Positions 40,301-48,849 of a DNA stretch of 64,000 bases are shown here, one piece after another. Position 1 is the first letter of the stretch. Each line of letters starts with the position of its first letter. Below the pieces are notes generated by a model. The model saw nothing but the letters and a program-made list of their open reading frames with translations. It did no database searches and was not told where the DNA came from. Position numbers and translations under genes: made by a program. The stretch is from Rhineura floridana (lineage: Eukaryota; Chordata; Lepidosauria; Squamata; Rhineuridae): contig NC_084499.1 of assembly GCF_030035675.1 (NCBI RefSeq), positions 19,490,739 through 19,554,738 of the forward strand, written 5' to 3'.

Positions 40301-41954
40301 ACAATACTGAGCGAGATGGACCAGAGATCTGATTCGGTAGGAAACAGCGTCTGATGTCCCTACCTGTTTTCGAATGGCTTCGAGGTCTTGATCCTGCACA
40401 ATGTCCTCTCGCAAATGGATTCGCGCCAGCCTGGTGCTCCGAGGGTCTGAGAAGAGAGTGAAGAAGCTCTCGTTGTGCTCGAAAATGCTGTCGGCGTTGA
40501 CCAGCTCCACATACCTACAGAAGAGATGGGTGTCAAGGCAATGAAAAGGTTTTAGCATTCTTCCTGAACCCAACAGTAGCAGACGGACCTCAAGTTTAGA
40601 CACCGGAGATCTGGATGCAAATCTTTGCTCAGCTATGAAGTTCCCTGGAAAGCTTCTTCTTGGGTGAATCACATTCTTCTATCCCATACTACCTCACAGT
40701 GTTGTTGTGAGGATAAAGTGCAATAAGAACACATTGCTACTAACACTTAAGACTTATATATCAGAGCATTTAAGAAGTTTCAGTGCTGCATCCAATATAG
40801 CGCTGAGTGAAAGTCACTCATTGGTGAACTTGTTCCTCTGGCGAAAAGTTTTCTGCCAGTGGAACATTGTTGTGCATGAGAATGCATAGGTGGGCTGCTG
40901 GCAACTCTGTTGCGCAACAGACTGCACAACCTGTTATGCAATGAGTTTCCACTAGGGCAACTGTTGCACTGGAATCCTTGCAACATTAAAACTCACTTTC
41001 TGCAGAGAAAGTTGAATCCAACCCTTAAATACATAAACAGACAGGTCACATCCACACCACACATTTAAAGCACATGATTTCGCCCCCCCAAAGGGTCCTG
41101 GGAACTGTATTTTAATCCTTCCAGAGCTACAATTCCCAGCACCCTTAACAAACTACAGTTCCCGGGATTCTTTCGTGAGAAGCCATGTGCTTTAAATGTA
41201 TGGTGGTGGTGGGGATCTTCCTAGTCCAAAATCAGCTTTATGAGGCAGGTGCTACCACGCTAAACGCTCTGGTCTTACCGGACACTAAGACAGACTTCGG
41301 GAGTGCACAGCACTAAGAGGCTTCTCTGTCAAGGATCGAAACGACTGGGGAGGGGTACAGAGCCGGGATGGGAAACCTCAGGCCTGGGGCCAAATACGGC
41401 CCTCCAGGCTTCTTCCTTTGGCCCTCAGAATTCTCCCCAGGCCACACCCCCTCCACAGCTACACCCTGTATGGGTCTTGCTTCACAACTTTCTTGAGTGT
41501 TTTTGTTTTCCTGGCTAGAATATGTCCCTGAACTCCGAACATGCCTCTTGACTGCATGAATGGAGGACTGAGAAGGGTGTGCGTGCAAGTGTGTGAAGAA
41601 ACTACTCTATGGCACAACTTTGCAGTCATTGCTCCACCCAATTTTGCCTCTCTGGCCGTGCCCACCACTGCCAAGCAGCCCTCAGAAAGTTGCCCAGAAG
41701 GGAATGCGGCCCTTGGGCTGAGAAAAAGTTTGCCCTGCCCCAGGTACAGAAGGCAAGGTACTCCTGAACACACACACACAAGATAAAGAAACGTACTCAT
41801 TGACAAGTCTGTCGCAGATCTCGCTTGGCAGAAAGATGTCCAGGTGGAGGCGGAGGGTCTCGTTGTCGAGCAAGTAGCAAAGGGTCCCCTCCAAGTTGTG
41901 GAGGCAATAATCTGTACACAGCGTCATCAGCGACTCCGGGCTGTCGGAAGCCAT
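28374..41954 (-). CDS. ZER1: ZER1, CUL2 E3 ligase substrate receptor (complete coding region, 15 coding exons)
   Basis: Substrate receptor of a Cullin-2 ubiquitin ligase that recognises N-terminal glycine degrons (family knowledge). Coding exons in order: 41954-41797, 40514-40364, 39753-39323, 38383-38207, 37965-37851, 36781-36635, 36415-36242, 35878-35663, 33305-33264, 32333-32214, 31900-31785, 31084-30896, 30336-30239, 29086-28984, 28431-28374 (TAG). The sum is 2295 nt, 764 residues; human is about 766. N-terminal MASDSPESLM leads into the CUL2/elongin-binding region, then leucine-rich repeats (exon 39753-39323), then armadillo-like repeats to the end. The substrate pocket lies in the ARM part. 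Every intron has plausible splice sites and phases agree. The start has a good Kozak context (AAAATGG). A 42-nt exon is separated from its 5' neighbour by a CR1 insertion. Confidence 0.96.
28682..28772. mobile_element. AAAGAATCCTGGGAA fold-back element fragment
   Basis: TTTATTCCACTGTAAGCAGCC, AAAGAATCCTGGGAAGTGTAG, AGGGTGCTGAGGGTTG. Left arm only, in the last ZER1 intron. Confidence 0.6.
29346..29466. mobile_element. TACTCAGAGTAGAC palindromic element
   Basis: GGGTTGCACCCAATGTTACTC, CTACTCAGAGAAGACCCACTG and the right arm TTGGTTCATTCCTGAGTATAAC, ending ACACCACCC. In a ZER1 intron. Confidence 0.65.
29600..29765 (+). mobile_element. SINE-A, internal deletion
   Basis: GGGCTCATGGCTCAGCTG, TGTTTTGCATGCCCAG, AGAGCCGCTGCCAGTCAG, GACAATATTGAGCTAGATGG. 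The B box region is lost. In a ZER1 intron. Confidence 0.72.
29769..29901. mobile_element. ACAACTCCCATCA palindromic element, diverged
   Basis: CAGGAGTGGAAAATGTCTGTGG to GGCCACGGGTACCCCGGCCCTG, with TATGCTGGCTGCTGTGAGTC inside. In a ZER1 intron; an additional half copy lies at about 30018-30105. Confidence 0.5.
31320..31725 (+). mobile_element. LINE-type 3' tails (GGACTAGATGGGCC family), two copies
   Basis: 31320-31420 (GGCTGGACTAGATGGACCCC, CCTAATCCAGCAGCCAGG) and 31480-31725 (GGCTATGGGCCACAGCGGC, GAACAGGAGGCTGGACCAGG, CTCGGTCCAGCAGAAGG). The second ends 60 bp from a ZER1 exon. Confidence 0.65.
32570..32762 (+). mobile_element. SINE-B
   Basis: CAGGGTTCAAATACCC B box, TAGCCTACCTTACAGGGTTGTTG and tail TCCTTGGAAGGAAGGTGGC with a terminal AATAAATAAA. 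In a ZER1 intron. Confidence 0.72.
32838..33025 (-). mobile_element. SINE-A, full length, inverse
   Basis: GGACGCTGCCTTGTTGTAAG, CTGACTGGCAGCCGCTCTCC, CCTACCTGGAGATGCC, TATGCAAGACAGATGCTC. Followed by a LINE-type tail (33030-33135). In a ZER1 intron. Confidence 0.82.
33030..33135 (+). mobile_element. LINE-type 3' tail
   Basis: GCCTGCTTGCGGGCTTCCCCC, GGGAACAGGATGCTAGACTAG, GATCCAGCAGGCTGTTCTTATG. Confidence 0.65.
33264..33305 (-). other. ZER1: ZER1 42-nt exon
   Basis: A 14-codon exon (TMLKLIQKKLVDKV) flanked by AG acceptor at 33307-33306 and GTAAGG donor. It fits exactly between GFVM and CDQV of the neighbours, as in human GFVV-TMLKLIQKKLLDKT-CDQV. Too short for open-frame prediction. Confidence 0.9.
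33398..33560. mobile_element. CAGGGGTGGGGAACC-family fragment
   Basis: AGAGGTGGAGAAGCTCAGGCC, GGCAAATGCAGCCCCCCAG and CATCTGGCCCTGA define the left half of a copy, close to the 42-nt ZER1 exon and before the CR1 insertion. Confidence 0.6.
33780..35377 (+). mobile_element. CR1 LINE, 5'-truncated, reverse-transcriptase frame open
   Basis: CR1 non-LTR retrotransposon inserted antisense in a ZER1 intron. An uninterrupted frame from 33770 to 35281 covers the reverse transcriptase and C-terminal region: SPGPDELHPRVLKEL, NYRPVSLTSIPGKILE, YLDFSKAFDKVPHD, GVPQGSVLGP, the catalytic FADD and RPHLEYCVQFWAP. ORF1 and the endonuclease half are missing, so it is a typical 5'-truncated copy. After the stop comes the conserved CR1 3' end (GGTTGGGCTCGATGGCC, CCCCTTCCAACTCTATGATT) and the ATTCTATG microsatellite at which the family ends. 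The exact left edge is uncertain (about 33740-33810). The open 503-codon frame suggests a young copy. Confidence 0.93.
35905..36062 (+). mobile_element. LINE-type 3' tail
   Basis: AGGTCCTGCTTGCGGGCTTCC, GGGGCACCTCGGTGGCCACTG, ACAACAGGACGCCGGACTAG, GGATGTTCTTAA. It begins 27 bp from the ZER1 exon 35878-35663. Confidence 0.65.
36826..36905 (+). mobile_element. SINE-B head fragment
   Basis: AGTAGCGTGGTATAGTAAGTAG and GACGGGTTCAAATCACCGTC; the tail is missing. 45 bp upstream (on the ZER1 strand) of the exon starting at 36781. Confidence 0.65.
38940..39035. mobile_element. TACTCAGAGTAGAC palindromic element
   Basis: GGTTGTGTCCAATGCTAGTCC, CTACTCAGAGGAAACGCACTG, CTTCAATGGGTCCAAGTCGG. It abuts a LINE-type tail at 39040 in a ZER1 intron; an inverse half copy lies just left at 38865-38935. 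Confidence 0.6.
39040..39125 (-). mobile_element. LINE-type 3' tail, inverse
   Basis: AAGAACATGAGAAGAGCCTGG, GAATCAGGCCAAAGGGGGCCC, CTAGTCCAGCATCCGGTTC. Confidence 0.62.
39822..39925. mobile_element. CAGGGGTGGGGAACC-family fragment
   Basis: CAGGGCTGGGGAACCTTTTTT followed by GAGGGCCACAATCCC and GGAGTGGCCAGACGC; only the left part survives. In the ZER1 intron beside the LRR exon. Confidence 0.55.
40019..40115. mobile_element. TACTCAGAGTAGAC palindromic element
   Basis: TGTTGTATCCACCTAAGTCC, ACTCAGAGTAGACCTCCTG, TTAATTTCACTGGGTCTCC. In a ZER1 intron next to a SINE-A. Confidence 0.6.
40165..40345 (+). mobile_element. SINE-A, full length
   Basis: GAGCTGCAGTTCACTGGTAG, GAAGGTCCTGGGTTCAACCC, GGCATCTCCAGGTAGGGC, CAATACTGAGCGAGATGG. 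Its tail ends about 20 bp from the ZER1 exon 40514-40364. Confidence 0.84.
40590..40725 (+). mobile_element. SINE-B, middle and tail
   Basis: CTCAGCTATGAAGTTCCCTGG, ACTACCTCACAGTGTTGTTG and GAGGATAAAGTGCAATAAG. In a ZER1 intron. Confidence 0.6.
41046..41210. mobile_element. AAAGAATCCTGGGAA fold-back element, both arms
   Basis: ATCCACACCACACATTTAAAG and GCTTTAAATGTATGGTGGTGG are the outer arms, with GGGTCCTGGGAACTG and CAGTTCCCGGGATTC inside. About 165 bp; this is the clearest hairpin of the family in the window. In ZER1 intron between the first two coding exons. Confidence 0.7.
41363..41743. mobile_element. CAGGGGTGGGGAACC-family hAT-type element with target duplication
   Basis: 381 bp; ends CCGGGATGGGAAACC and AAGTTTGCCCTGCCCCAG. 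Flanks GTACAGAG (41355-41362) and GTACAGAA (41744-41751) match at 7 of 8. The right end is only 53 bp from the first ZER1 coding exon's donor. Interior has GGCCCTCCAG at one end and AGAAGGGAATGCGGCCC at the other. Confidence 0.82.
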
Positions 41955-42090
41955 TTTGTGAAAAGGGGAGAAGGGGGGAGTGAGGGGGGGGACGTGTGGC
42001 AAATATGCGCTTCTTCCCCCCCTCCCCCGGGATTCCCTTCTCTTGATTGAAGGAGATTTCCAACCGGATCTTACAGTGATGTCAGGAATG
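41797..42090 (-). other. ZER1: ZER1 first coding exon with inferred 5' UTR part
   Basis: Coding part is 41954-41797, ending in a GTACGT donor after AATGA. Upstream, a strong pyrimidine tract and CTGCAG at about 42096-42091 suggest an acceptor, so the exon would begin at 42090 with about 136 nt of untranslated leader. The acceptor is inferred, not proven; the leader is otherwise repeat-free. Confidence 0.6.
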
Positions 42091-42354
42091 CTGCAGGCAG
42101 ATGATGAAAAAAAGAAAAACCACCTGTTTTTAAACCTGTTGGAACTGAAGTTCTTGCAGTATCTTCCCACCTCAAGCAAAGCAGACGCCCAAGGAGGAGT
42201 AACAGATGAGTAGTCTTGGCTGGTAAACCTCACCCTCGACCAAGGTCTGATGACAACAAAAAGAGACTTTACAGGAAGTTTTAGGGCACATAAAGGGGGT
42301 AGGCTTGCCAACACGGTGCCCTCCAGACCTTTCGGACCACAGCACCTATCATTA

Positions 42355-42490
42355 ACCCCAGGCCCAGGTTGCATTCAGGTCCTGCTTGCGGCCTTCCCGT
42401 CAGGGCGGCAACTGTGACGACAGGAAGCTGGACTAGATGGGCCTCTGGCCTGATCCAGCAGCCAGGCACTTCTTACATTCTTATAACCTA
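42355..42490 (+). mobile_element. LINE-type 3' tail
   Basis: TTCAGGTCCTGCTTGCGGCC, GACAGGAAGCTGGACTAGATGG, CTGATCCAGCAGCCAGGCAC. In ZER1 intron 1. Confidence 0.62.
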
Positions 42491-42865
42491 TTAAACGTTA
42501 CAGACAGTCTTGAAGCCTGGTGCTCCACCTGTTTCTATAGAAGGATTGTGCCAACCCCGAGTAAACTGTGCATCTAAGTAAATCCCCTTTATAGCCTCTT
42601 GCCAGCCTAGCGCTCTCTTACAAGCTGCATAGCCTTCCTAGCCAGGGCTACAGAATTACATGATGGTAGGTCATCATGGCAGCCAACGCTGAAGCTTTAG
42701 CCAAGGGGGGGGGGAGGAGAGAGAGAAAGGCAGCACACATCAGAATGGACTAAACTGGACCATCGGATTACAGCACAGGCTAGATTTTTTTTAAAGAACA
42801 GTGCTTTTCCATTGTGGCTGATGTCTGTGTGGATCACCACTAATGCTGAACTTGGTAACAAACTG

Positions 42866-43580
42866 ATTTTATTTATTCATTCATTTTATACCCACCCTCT
42901 CAACCAGTGATCTCAGGGTTGCCAGGAACTGTGTCTTTCTGCCATCAAGTGCCTGGGTAAACAGGAATGTTTTTAAATTCTTCCTGAAAGTCAATAATAA
43001 AGGAGACCCATGCATGTCACAAGGGAGGGCATTTCACAAATGGGAGGCAGCCACTGAAAAGACCCTGTCATGGGTCAATGCCAACTGGGCAGCCTCCATG
43101 GGCAGCACCACCAACAAGGCCTCACCTGCCGATTGTAGGGTCTGAGATAGTTGATATTGGGGAAGGCGCTCTTTTAGGTACTTGGGTGCAAGCCATTTAG
43201 GGCTTTACATGCTAGTGCTAACACTTTGAATTGGACCCAGTTTGTCATGGGCAGCCAGTGCAGCACTTTCAGGACCGGTGGCGCATGGCCTGATTGGGCT
43301 GTTCCACTTACCAGTCTAGAAGCTGCATTCTGCACTAGCTGCAGCCTCTAGACCATCTTCAAGGGCAGCCCCACTTACAATACTTATTTAATATTTAATA
43401 TTTTAGTGTTGAGTTTTGTAGCTGCTTATGTGTTTAATTATGTTTAGGTTTCTGGTATAATTACTTTATTTTTAAGTTGTTTAATATATATTTTAATTGT
43501 ATATTGGATGTTTATGTTGTGAACCGCCCAGAGAGCTTTGGCTATGGGGCGGTATATAAATCTAATAAATAAATAAATAC
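42866..43580 (-). mobile_element. Long LINE-like interspersed repeat, unclassified
   Basis: TTTATACCCACCCTCTCAACC, CTGTCATGGGTCAATGCC, GGGCTTTACATGCTAGTGC, TTTGAATTGGACCCAG, CAGCCAGTGCAGCACTTTC, TGCATTCTGCACTAGCTGCAG, then AACCGCCCAGAGAGCTTTGGC and ATAAATAAATA. Related pieces occur at 1850-2445, 8530-8850, 13880-13990, 21020-21250 and 37160-37400. No open frame; strand is uncertain. Confidence 0.5.
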
Positions 43581-44068
43581 ATTACAGTCATCCAAAAATG
43601 AGGTCACCATGCCAGATGACAGCACACCTGTTCACCTTTCCTGTGCATGAGAGCCTGGCACTATTTTAGAATACACTCCTTAGTGCATGTGTCTTAGAAG
43701 TCATTCCCATTGAAATCTATGTGTGCTACCCCTAAGTAAAGGTAGCTATTAGATACAGGAGGAAGAGGAGATTTACTCTGCAACATCAAATTTAAACCTG
43801 ATGGATATGACTCTTCATCCTTTTTCCTACACCCAAGTCCTCTTAACTTGACATTTGCACATAGCATCCCACTTGATTAAATGGGATGGTGAGTCAGTTC
43901 AGGCACAATGGTTAATCTGGTCAACTTCACATACAACTGTCAACTTTATAATCAGCCTCTATAACCCTGTCTTGTAACAGCAGTTTCATCCACAGCAAAT
44001 CAGCAGGTGATAATATTTATCTCTAGGATACAAAGAGCCTCACATGCTAATTCCTTCAGATAAAGAGT

Positions 44069-44280
44069 GCAGAGCCAGTGTAGCACTAGGATTGAGGAGA
44101 ACCAGGTTTGAAGCTCTACACACTGCCATGCAGCTCACTGGGTGACCTTGGGCCAACCACAACTCTCTCAGCCTAACCTACCTCACACGGTTGTTGTGAG
44201 GATAAGAGGGGGGAGAACTATGTAAGTCAACCTGAACTCCGTGGAGGAAAGAAGGAATGAAAATGTAATAATAAAAATTG
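44069..44280 (+). mobile_element. SINE-B, full length
   Basis: AGAGCCAGTGTAGCACTAGG head, GTGACCTTGGGCCAACCAC, CCTACCTCACACGGTTGTTG, GAACTCCGTGGAGGAAAG and an AATGTAATAATAAA end. In ZER1 intron 1. Confidence 0.8.
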
Positions 44281-44733
44281 CCATTTCTGAAACATCATCC
44301 GAGTCACTGAAGAGTTGCTCAGCATCATCTTCTGAGTTTAGTTTTTTTGCAGCTTCAACAATCCTGTCTCCCCCCATACATATGTTGCTTTGCAATACAA
44401 TTTTTTTCTTTTACAAAAACAAACAAACTACATTTAGCAGGCTGCTCAAGCAAGATTTTTTTTTTATCAGCAGTGAGGGAGCATCAGGGAATCTAATTTG
44501 TCAGGACAAACAATCCTTTCCACATGTTAGATTTAGATGCACCTTGGCTGACACACAGAACCAGATTACAAGATTCCAGATTACAAGACTCCCTGATGCA
44601 TCCCAGTACCATTTTCCCTCTTTTTAAGCAATATTTACTTATTAATTTTACATCCTGTTCTTGCAGCACTCTCCCATCCAAGGAACAGACCAAGTCCACA
44701 ATAGCTTAGGAATAGCATTAGGATCTCCTACAC

Positions 44734-44858
44734 CAGGGATGGGGAACATGTCGCTGGACTACAACCCCCATCATCCCCCACTATTTGACCATGCTGGCTG
44801 GGGCAGATGGGAGGTGGAGCCCAGCAACATGTAGAGGGCTGCAGGTTCCTTACCCTTG
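44734..44858. mobile_element. ACAACTCCCATCA palindromic element
   Basis: CAGGGATGGGGAACATG to GCAGGTTCCTTACCCTTG, with GACTACAACCCCCATCATCCC and CAGATGGGAGGTGGAG. Complete ends, no target duplication seen. In ZER1 intron 1. Confidence 0.65.
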
Positions 44859-45362
44859 CCCGATAACCACTCACTGCACCCCCAAGTGGATCCCAAGCTA
44901 AGGCTCTCAAGAAGGATTCAGAGTGCCTCTTTGCCAGTGCATCCACCCCGACCCCCCACCAAACCATTCCCAGTGGAAGACCTTGCACAGAAACATCTTA
45001 GCACCCTTGCCACAGGCAGATCCCAGATGGATCTCGGGGGCTGCTGGAGGATATGTCAACTGCCACTCCCTCCTCTTAACAGATGGGGCTAAAGGTTGAG
45101 ATTTCAAGGTCATGCTGGGTTACAGGCTAGGGTCCTTCCCAAATGCACCCTTGCAGTGGGTGGATCAACTGGGGAGAGGAAGGAGGTTGTCTACCATATC
45201 TCACCCTCCCACATGCAGCAGGGTAGATCCCAGTAGGAAAACATGGACTTGAGGTCTCCTACCAAAAACACAAGAGAATGAGAGAGAGAGAGATTTGAAA
45301 GCAACAAGCAGAACTTCACCCAAACTTGCTCTGGATCCCCACAAGGATTCCGTTAATCACCT

Positions 45363-45700
45363 AACATATATATACATATAACTGTGATTGACAAAACAGA
45401 GGTTTTTGCTTCTTTTAGCAAAACATTTCAGCTTCCGCCTTCATCAGGGGCTAACATACAGTATGTTAGCAGTTGATGAAGACAGATGCCAAAACGTTTT
45501 GCTAGTGAAATAAAAACATGTCAATCACAACTACGTGTATACTAGACATACATACATATATCCCCTCTACATATACATCTATACACTATAAATATATAGA
45601 TATATAAGACAGTTTTGAAAGCAACAAACATTATATATACATACACATACACATCTATACACATCCATATAGACTATATATATATAATGTGTGCGTGGGG
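45363..45700. repeat. AT/CA-rich low-complexity tract
   Basis: ACATATATATACATATAACTG, ATACATACATATATCC, ATACATACACATACACATC and TATATATATAATGTGTGCG. It surrounds the inverted repeat at 45383 and ends beside the noncoding ZER1 exon. Confidence 0.7.
45383..45529. repeat. Long imperfect inverted repeat in ZER1 intron 1
   Basis: TGTGATTGACA at 45383 pairs with TGTCAATCACA ending 45529; inside, TTAGCAAAACATTT pairs with AACGTTTTGCTAG, CTTCATCA with TGATGAAG, and GCTAACATAC with TATGTTAGC at the centre. Arms of about 70 bp with small mismatches. No target duplication was looked for successfully. Confidence 0.8.
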
Positions 45701-45742
45701 GTGCTTCTGTGCACCATCTCACCTTTCCCATCCCTCACTCAC

Positions 45743-46030
45743 CTGTCTTCCCGGCTCCCTGGGCGAGGAAGTATCCGGGTTGGAGTTGGTTCCGGATCCG
45801 GTTCGGAAGACAGGAGGGGGTGGGGAAGAGACAGAGAGACAGCGAGGGGGGGAAGCGCCCCTAGTTTCCACCGGGGTCCGCTCTCCCCTCTCGCATCGGC
45901 CGCAGTAGCAGCGGCTGTCAACAAATCCTAACGTGACTTCCGGCAACCGGTCTTTTCCTCCTCCCAGGGAAACGATTCCTTTCACCTCCCCCCCCGGGAA
46001 ACAAAAGCTGCGAGGGAAGAGTTCCGGGGA
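45743..46030 (-). promoter_or_regulatory. ZER1: Putative ZER1 noncoding first exon and CpG-rich promoter
   Basis: A GC-rich, CpG-bearing block in otherwise AT-rich DNA. On the minus strand it ends in GACAG followed by GTGAGT, an excellent donor (exon end at 45743), giving a noncoding exon that can splice to the acceptor before the ZER1 start. The transcription start would be near 45950-46000. A palindromic element begins about 50 bp further out. Confidence 0.55.
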
Positions 46031-46079
46031 GATGGTAGGACCCACTTGTTTCTTCCCACAGAGGAGTGTGTGTGTGTGT

Positions 46080-46200
46080 GGGGGGGAGCTTTTGGCCCTC
46101 CAGATGTTGCTGGGCTTCACCTCCCATCAGCCCCAGCCAGCATGGCCAAAGGCCCAGGGATGATGAGAATGGTAGTTCAGCAACATCTAGAGCAGAGGTT
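46080..46200. mobile_element. ACAACTCCCATCA palindromic element near the ZER1 start
   Basis: GGCCCTCCAGATGTTGCTGGG, CTCCCATCAGCCCCAGCCAG, GGATGATGAGAATGGTAG, CAACATCTAGAG. It begins about 50 bp beyond the inferred ZER1 promoter block, after a GTGTGTGTGTGGGGGGG run. Confidence 0.65.
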
Positions 46201-46420
46201 CTCAACCTGTGGTCCTCATTCAGGTTTGTCCACATTAAATATTCATATTGATTTTTAATTGGCATTTTTATTGCTTTTGTTTCTTAAATTGTATTTTTTT
46301 ATATTACGGTTTGCATTCTATGTGTTGCAAATTGTAACACAATAAAATACAATATAAGAAATAAAAGAAACAATAAAATGCAATTTTTAAAAACTACACA
46401 GCGCCTAGCACAGCTCATTA
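46186..46420. mobile_element. Degenerate relative of the 3993 hAT-type element
   Basis: CAGAGGTTCTCAACCTGTGG at the left, then AAATTGTAACACAATAAAAT and GCGCCTAGCACAGC-type sequence shared in inverse order with 3993-4403. The right end is not found; a fragment with the partner end (GTTTGGGAACCACTG) occurs near 47675-47691. Confidence 0.5.
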
Positions 46421-46867
46421 CGACTGCTACAGCAGGCAGAAAAAATCATTAAGTCGCCCGCCAAGACCATCAGCAAGTGGTCTGCGTGTGTGTGCATGTG
46501 TGAAATTAAACTTGAGTCTGAATCATAGCAAGACAGAGACGCTGTGGGTTGGTGGTTCCCAAGTTCTGATAATTGGTCAGTTGCCTGCTTTGCTTTTGTA
46601 CTCCCTCTGAAAGAGCAGGTCCATAGTGTGGGGGTACTCCTGGATCCATCTTTGTCGCTAGAGGCCCAGGTGACCTCCATGGCTAGGAGTGCCTTTCACC
46701 AGCTTCGGCTGGTAAGACAGCTGCAGCTGTTTCTGGACTGGGATAGCCTGACTGCTGTTGTCCATGCACTGGTAACCTCCAGGCTGGATTATGTGGGGCT
46801 ACCCTTAAGGTTGGTCCGGAAGCTGCAGTTGGTGCAAAATGCGGCAGCGAGACTGATCCTGGGGTAG
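46400..46867 (+). mobile_element. L2-like LINE fragment, C-terminal reverse-transcriptase region
   Basis: An open stretch (46544-46867) reads VGVLLDPSLSLEAQVTS, HALVTSRLDYV, LRKLQLVQNAAARL with small changes, the hallmark C-terminal segment of L2/CR1-type LINE proteins. Sequence just upstream (LNLSLNHSKTETLWVGG-like) extends it left. Both ends are truncated; it is a dead fragment. Confidence 0.75.
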
Positions 46868-47140
46868 GGTAGGCAAAAATGGGCAGAGCAACAAACGTAA
46901 ATTTGTGCCTTTGTGTACAGTAGGCTAGTTTCTACACACACACTGCTCTCTGACCTCTATTGAGGGAAGCAAGTAGCATTATCAGAGTTCAAAGACATAT
47001 TCTAGGCAAGCAAAAATACTCAAGGGAGGGTGCATAGCAGAGCTGGGGGAGGGAAGTGGCCTGTGGAGAGTTCTGAGGGCCAGATGGAGAGGTCTGGAGG
47101 GCCATATTTGACTCCTCAGCCTGAGGTTCCTCCACTACTG
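46868..47140. mobile_element. CAGGGGTGGGGAACC-family element, 5' edge missing
   Basis: GGCAGAGCAACAAACGTAAAT, CAGTAGGCTAGTTTCTACAC, GTTCAAAGACATATTCTAGG, AGAGTTCTGAGGGCC and CCTGAGGTTCCTCCACTACTG. It preserves the sequence interrupted at 347/723 and so shows the empty site of that nested insertion. Confidence 0.65.
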
Positions 47141-48299
47141 CTCTTTCCTGTCAAGATTCCCCTTCAGTTTATTGACTCAAATCCAGCCCATTACCAATTC
47201 CAGAAGGCAGTTTAGCACTTCCACAGTCTCATGGGACTTTTCCCCTCCAGGATCCTCATCATATAGTTATTTGCTGGACTTGTTTATAAACACACGCACT
47301 ACATCTGCATGAACAACATTTGTGACCGTGTTCCGGCATCCAGAAGGGTATAGTCTTGTTAATCTGTTGCAAAAGAAAAATGAGTCTTGAAGCATCATAA
47401 AGAGTTAACCATTTTATTATGTTGGGAGATTTCTTGGGCTACAGTTCATTCTGCAGATGCACAAAGGGTTACACTTAGCTCACAGATGTACATACACACA
47501 GTGTAGAAAAAGACTGGTAAACAGTAGGATTGAACAGAAATTAAATGCAAAAAATGCAGTCTGAAAATTCAGTTTAAGCTGCCAATTTAATTCAAGTATA
47601 AGAAAAAAAAGCACAGTAGCCTTTCATGGCCCACTAAGACCCTCAGCAATTTTCAAGTGTTCCATGGAGGAAATGTTTGGGAACCACTGATACACAGATA
47701 TCTATATATGCCTTGTCTACTCAGAAGATCAAATGAATTCAGTGGGACTCACTCCCAGGTAAGGGTGTACAAAACTAGAACAACAACTGTGAAGTTAAAA
47801 TCTATCTTAACACAAAAACAGTGCCCCAAAACAAAATTAAGGTACAGACATAGAATGCATTATTATAAAATAATATCAAAATTTTAATATATATATAAAC
47901 AATCAATATAAAATCCTTATAAGTATTCTTATATAGTAATAAAAAGATGCCCAAAAAATATGGAAAAGGATCAGTGCCCAAACACAATAAAATACAGAAT
48001 ATATAATATAATCAAAGCAATGTCCGTGTGGAAATCAAGGGCAACTTGTAAACAGTGGCCAATGTACATAAATCAATGCCCGTAGAATGCACAATGTATA
48101 CCATAGCCAGACACGTTTCGACAATTAGTCTTCTTCAGCGGCTTTCATGATGAGTATACATTTTGTATATTATATTCTAAGATATGAACTGGTACGTGAG
48201 CTGTTCATTAACTCAATTATTCATTTCCTTCTGTCAATCAGTTATAAAAAATATATTGAGAATTTTGCCAAGACTAGAGCCTTGGGCAGCTATCCTAAA

Positions 48300-48790
48300 T
48301 GCATTTACCTAACGCATTTAAGTGATTAAGTGGGGCTTACTTCTGAGTAGACACATGGAAGATTGCACTGCAAGTCTTTAAGGTGCCTCAAGAGGTTTAA
48401 ATAAATAAAAAAATAAAGGACTGCACCCATGGTAAGTTCCACTGAGAGTAAACAAATTGAAATAAACGGACTTAAATTAGTAATCTTAGTAGTTAAGTTT
48501 CAGTGGGTCTACTGTGGGAGTAATTAACATTGGATACAATTTTTATGTAATTTGCTTACCATTTATTATATTAAGAGGTATAAAATTGATAAATAAGTAA
48601 AAATTAAAGGAATGCATACAACTAATAGCAGAATCACGGAAATTTGTAGAGGAAATTTGTAATGCCCATTAATTTCAGTGAGTTGTACCCTACTCAGAGT
48701 AGGTCCATTGGCATTAATGGGCATGTCTAACTTATGTCCATTCCTTTATATTAGTCTCCTCTGAGTAGAACTGAGTTTGATATATCCCAA
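48300..48790. mobile_element. Cluster of TACTCAGAGTAGAC palindromic elements
   Basis: Three diverged copies: TTACTTCTGAGTAGACACATG (48340-48365), AGTTTCAGTGGGTCTACTGTGGG (48495-48520), and CCATTAATTTCAGTGAG...CTACTCAGAGTAGGTCCATTGG...CTCCTCTGAGTAGAAC (48663-48770). Between the ZER1 and TBC1D13 promoters. Confidence 0.55.
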
Positions 48791-48849
48791 TGTTTGTCTT
48801 CTTCACAGAAGACCCATTGAAATGGATGGACTAACTTTGGCTGTAATCC

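Noticed and set aside
41682-42374. 230-codon minus-strand frame as a longer ZER1 N-terminus
   Set aside because: Only the part from 41954 matches ZER1; upstream it runs through leader, intron and LINE tail.
46544-46867. 107-codon frame as a host gene
   Set aside because: Matches the C-terminal reverse-transcriptase tail of L2/CR1-type LINEs.
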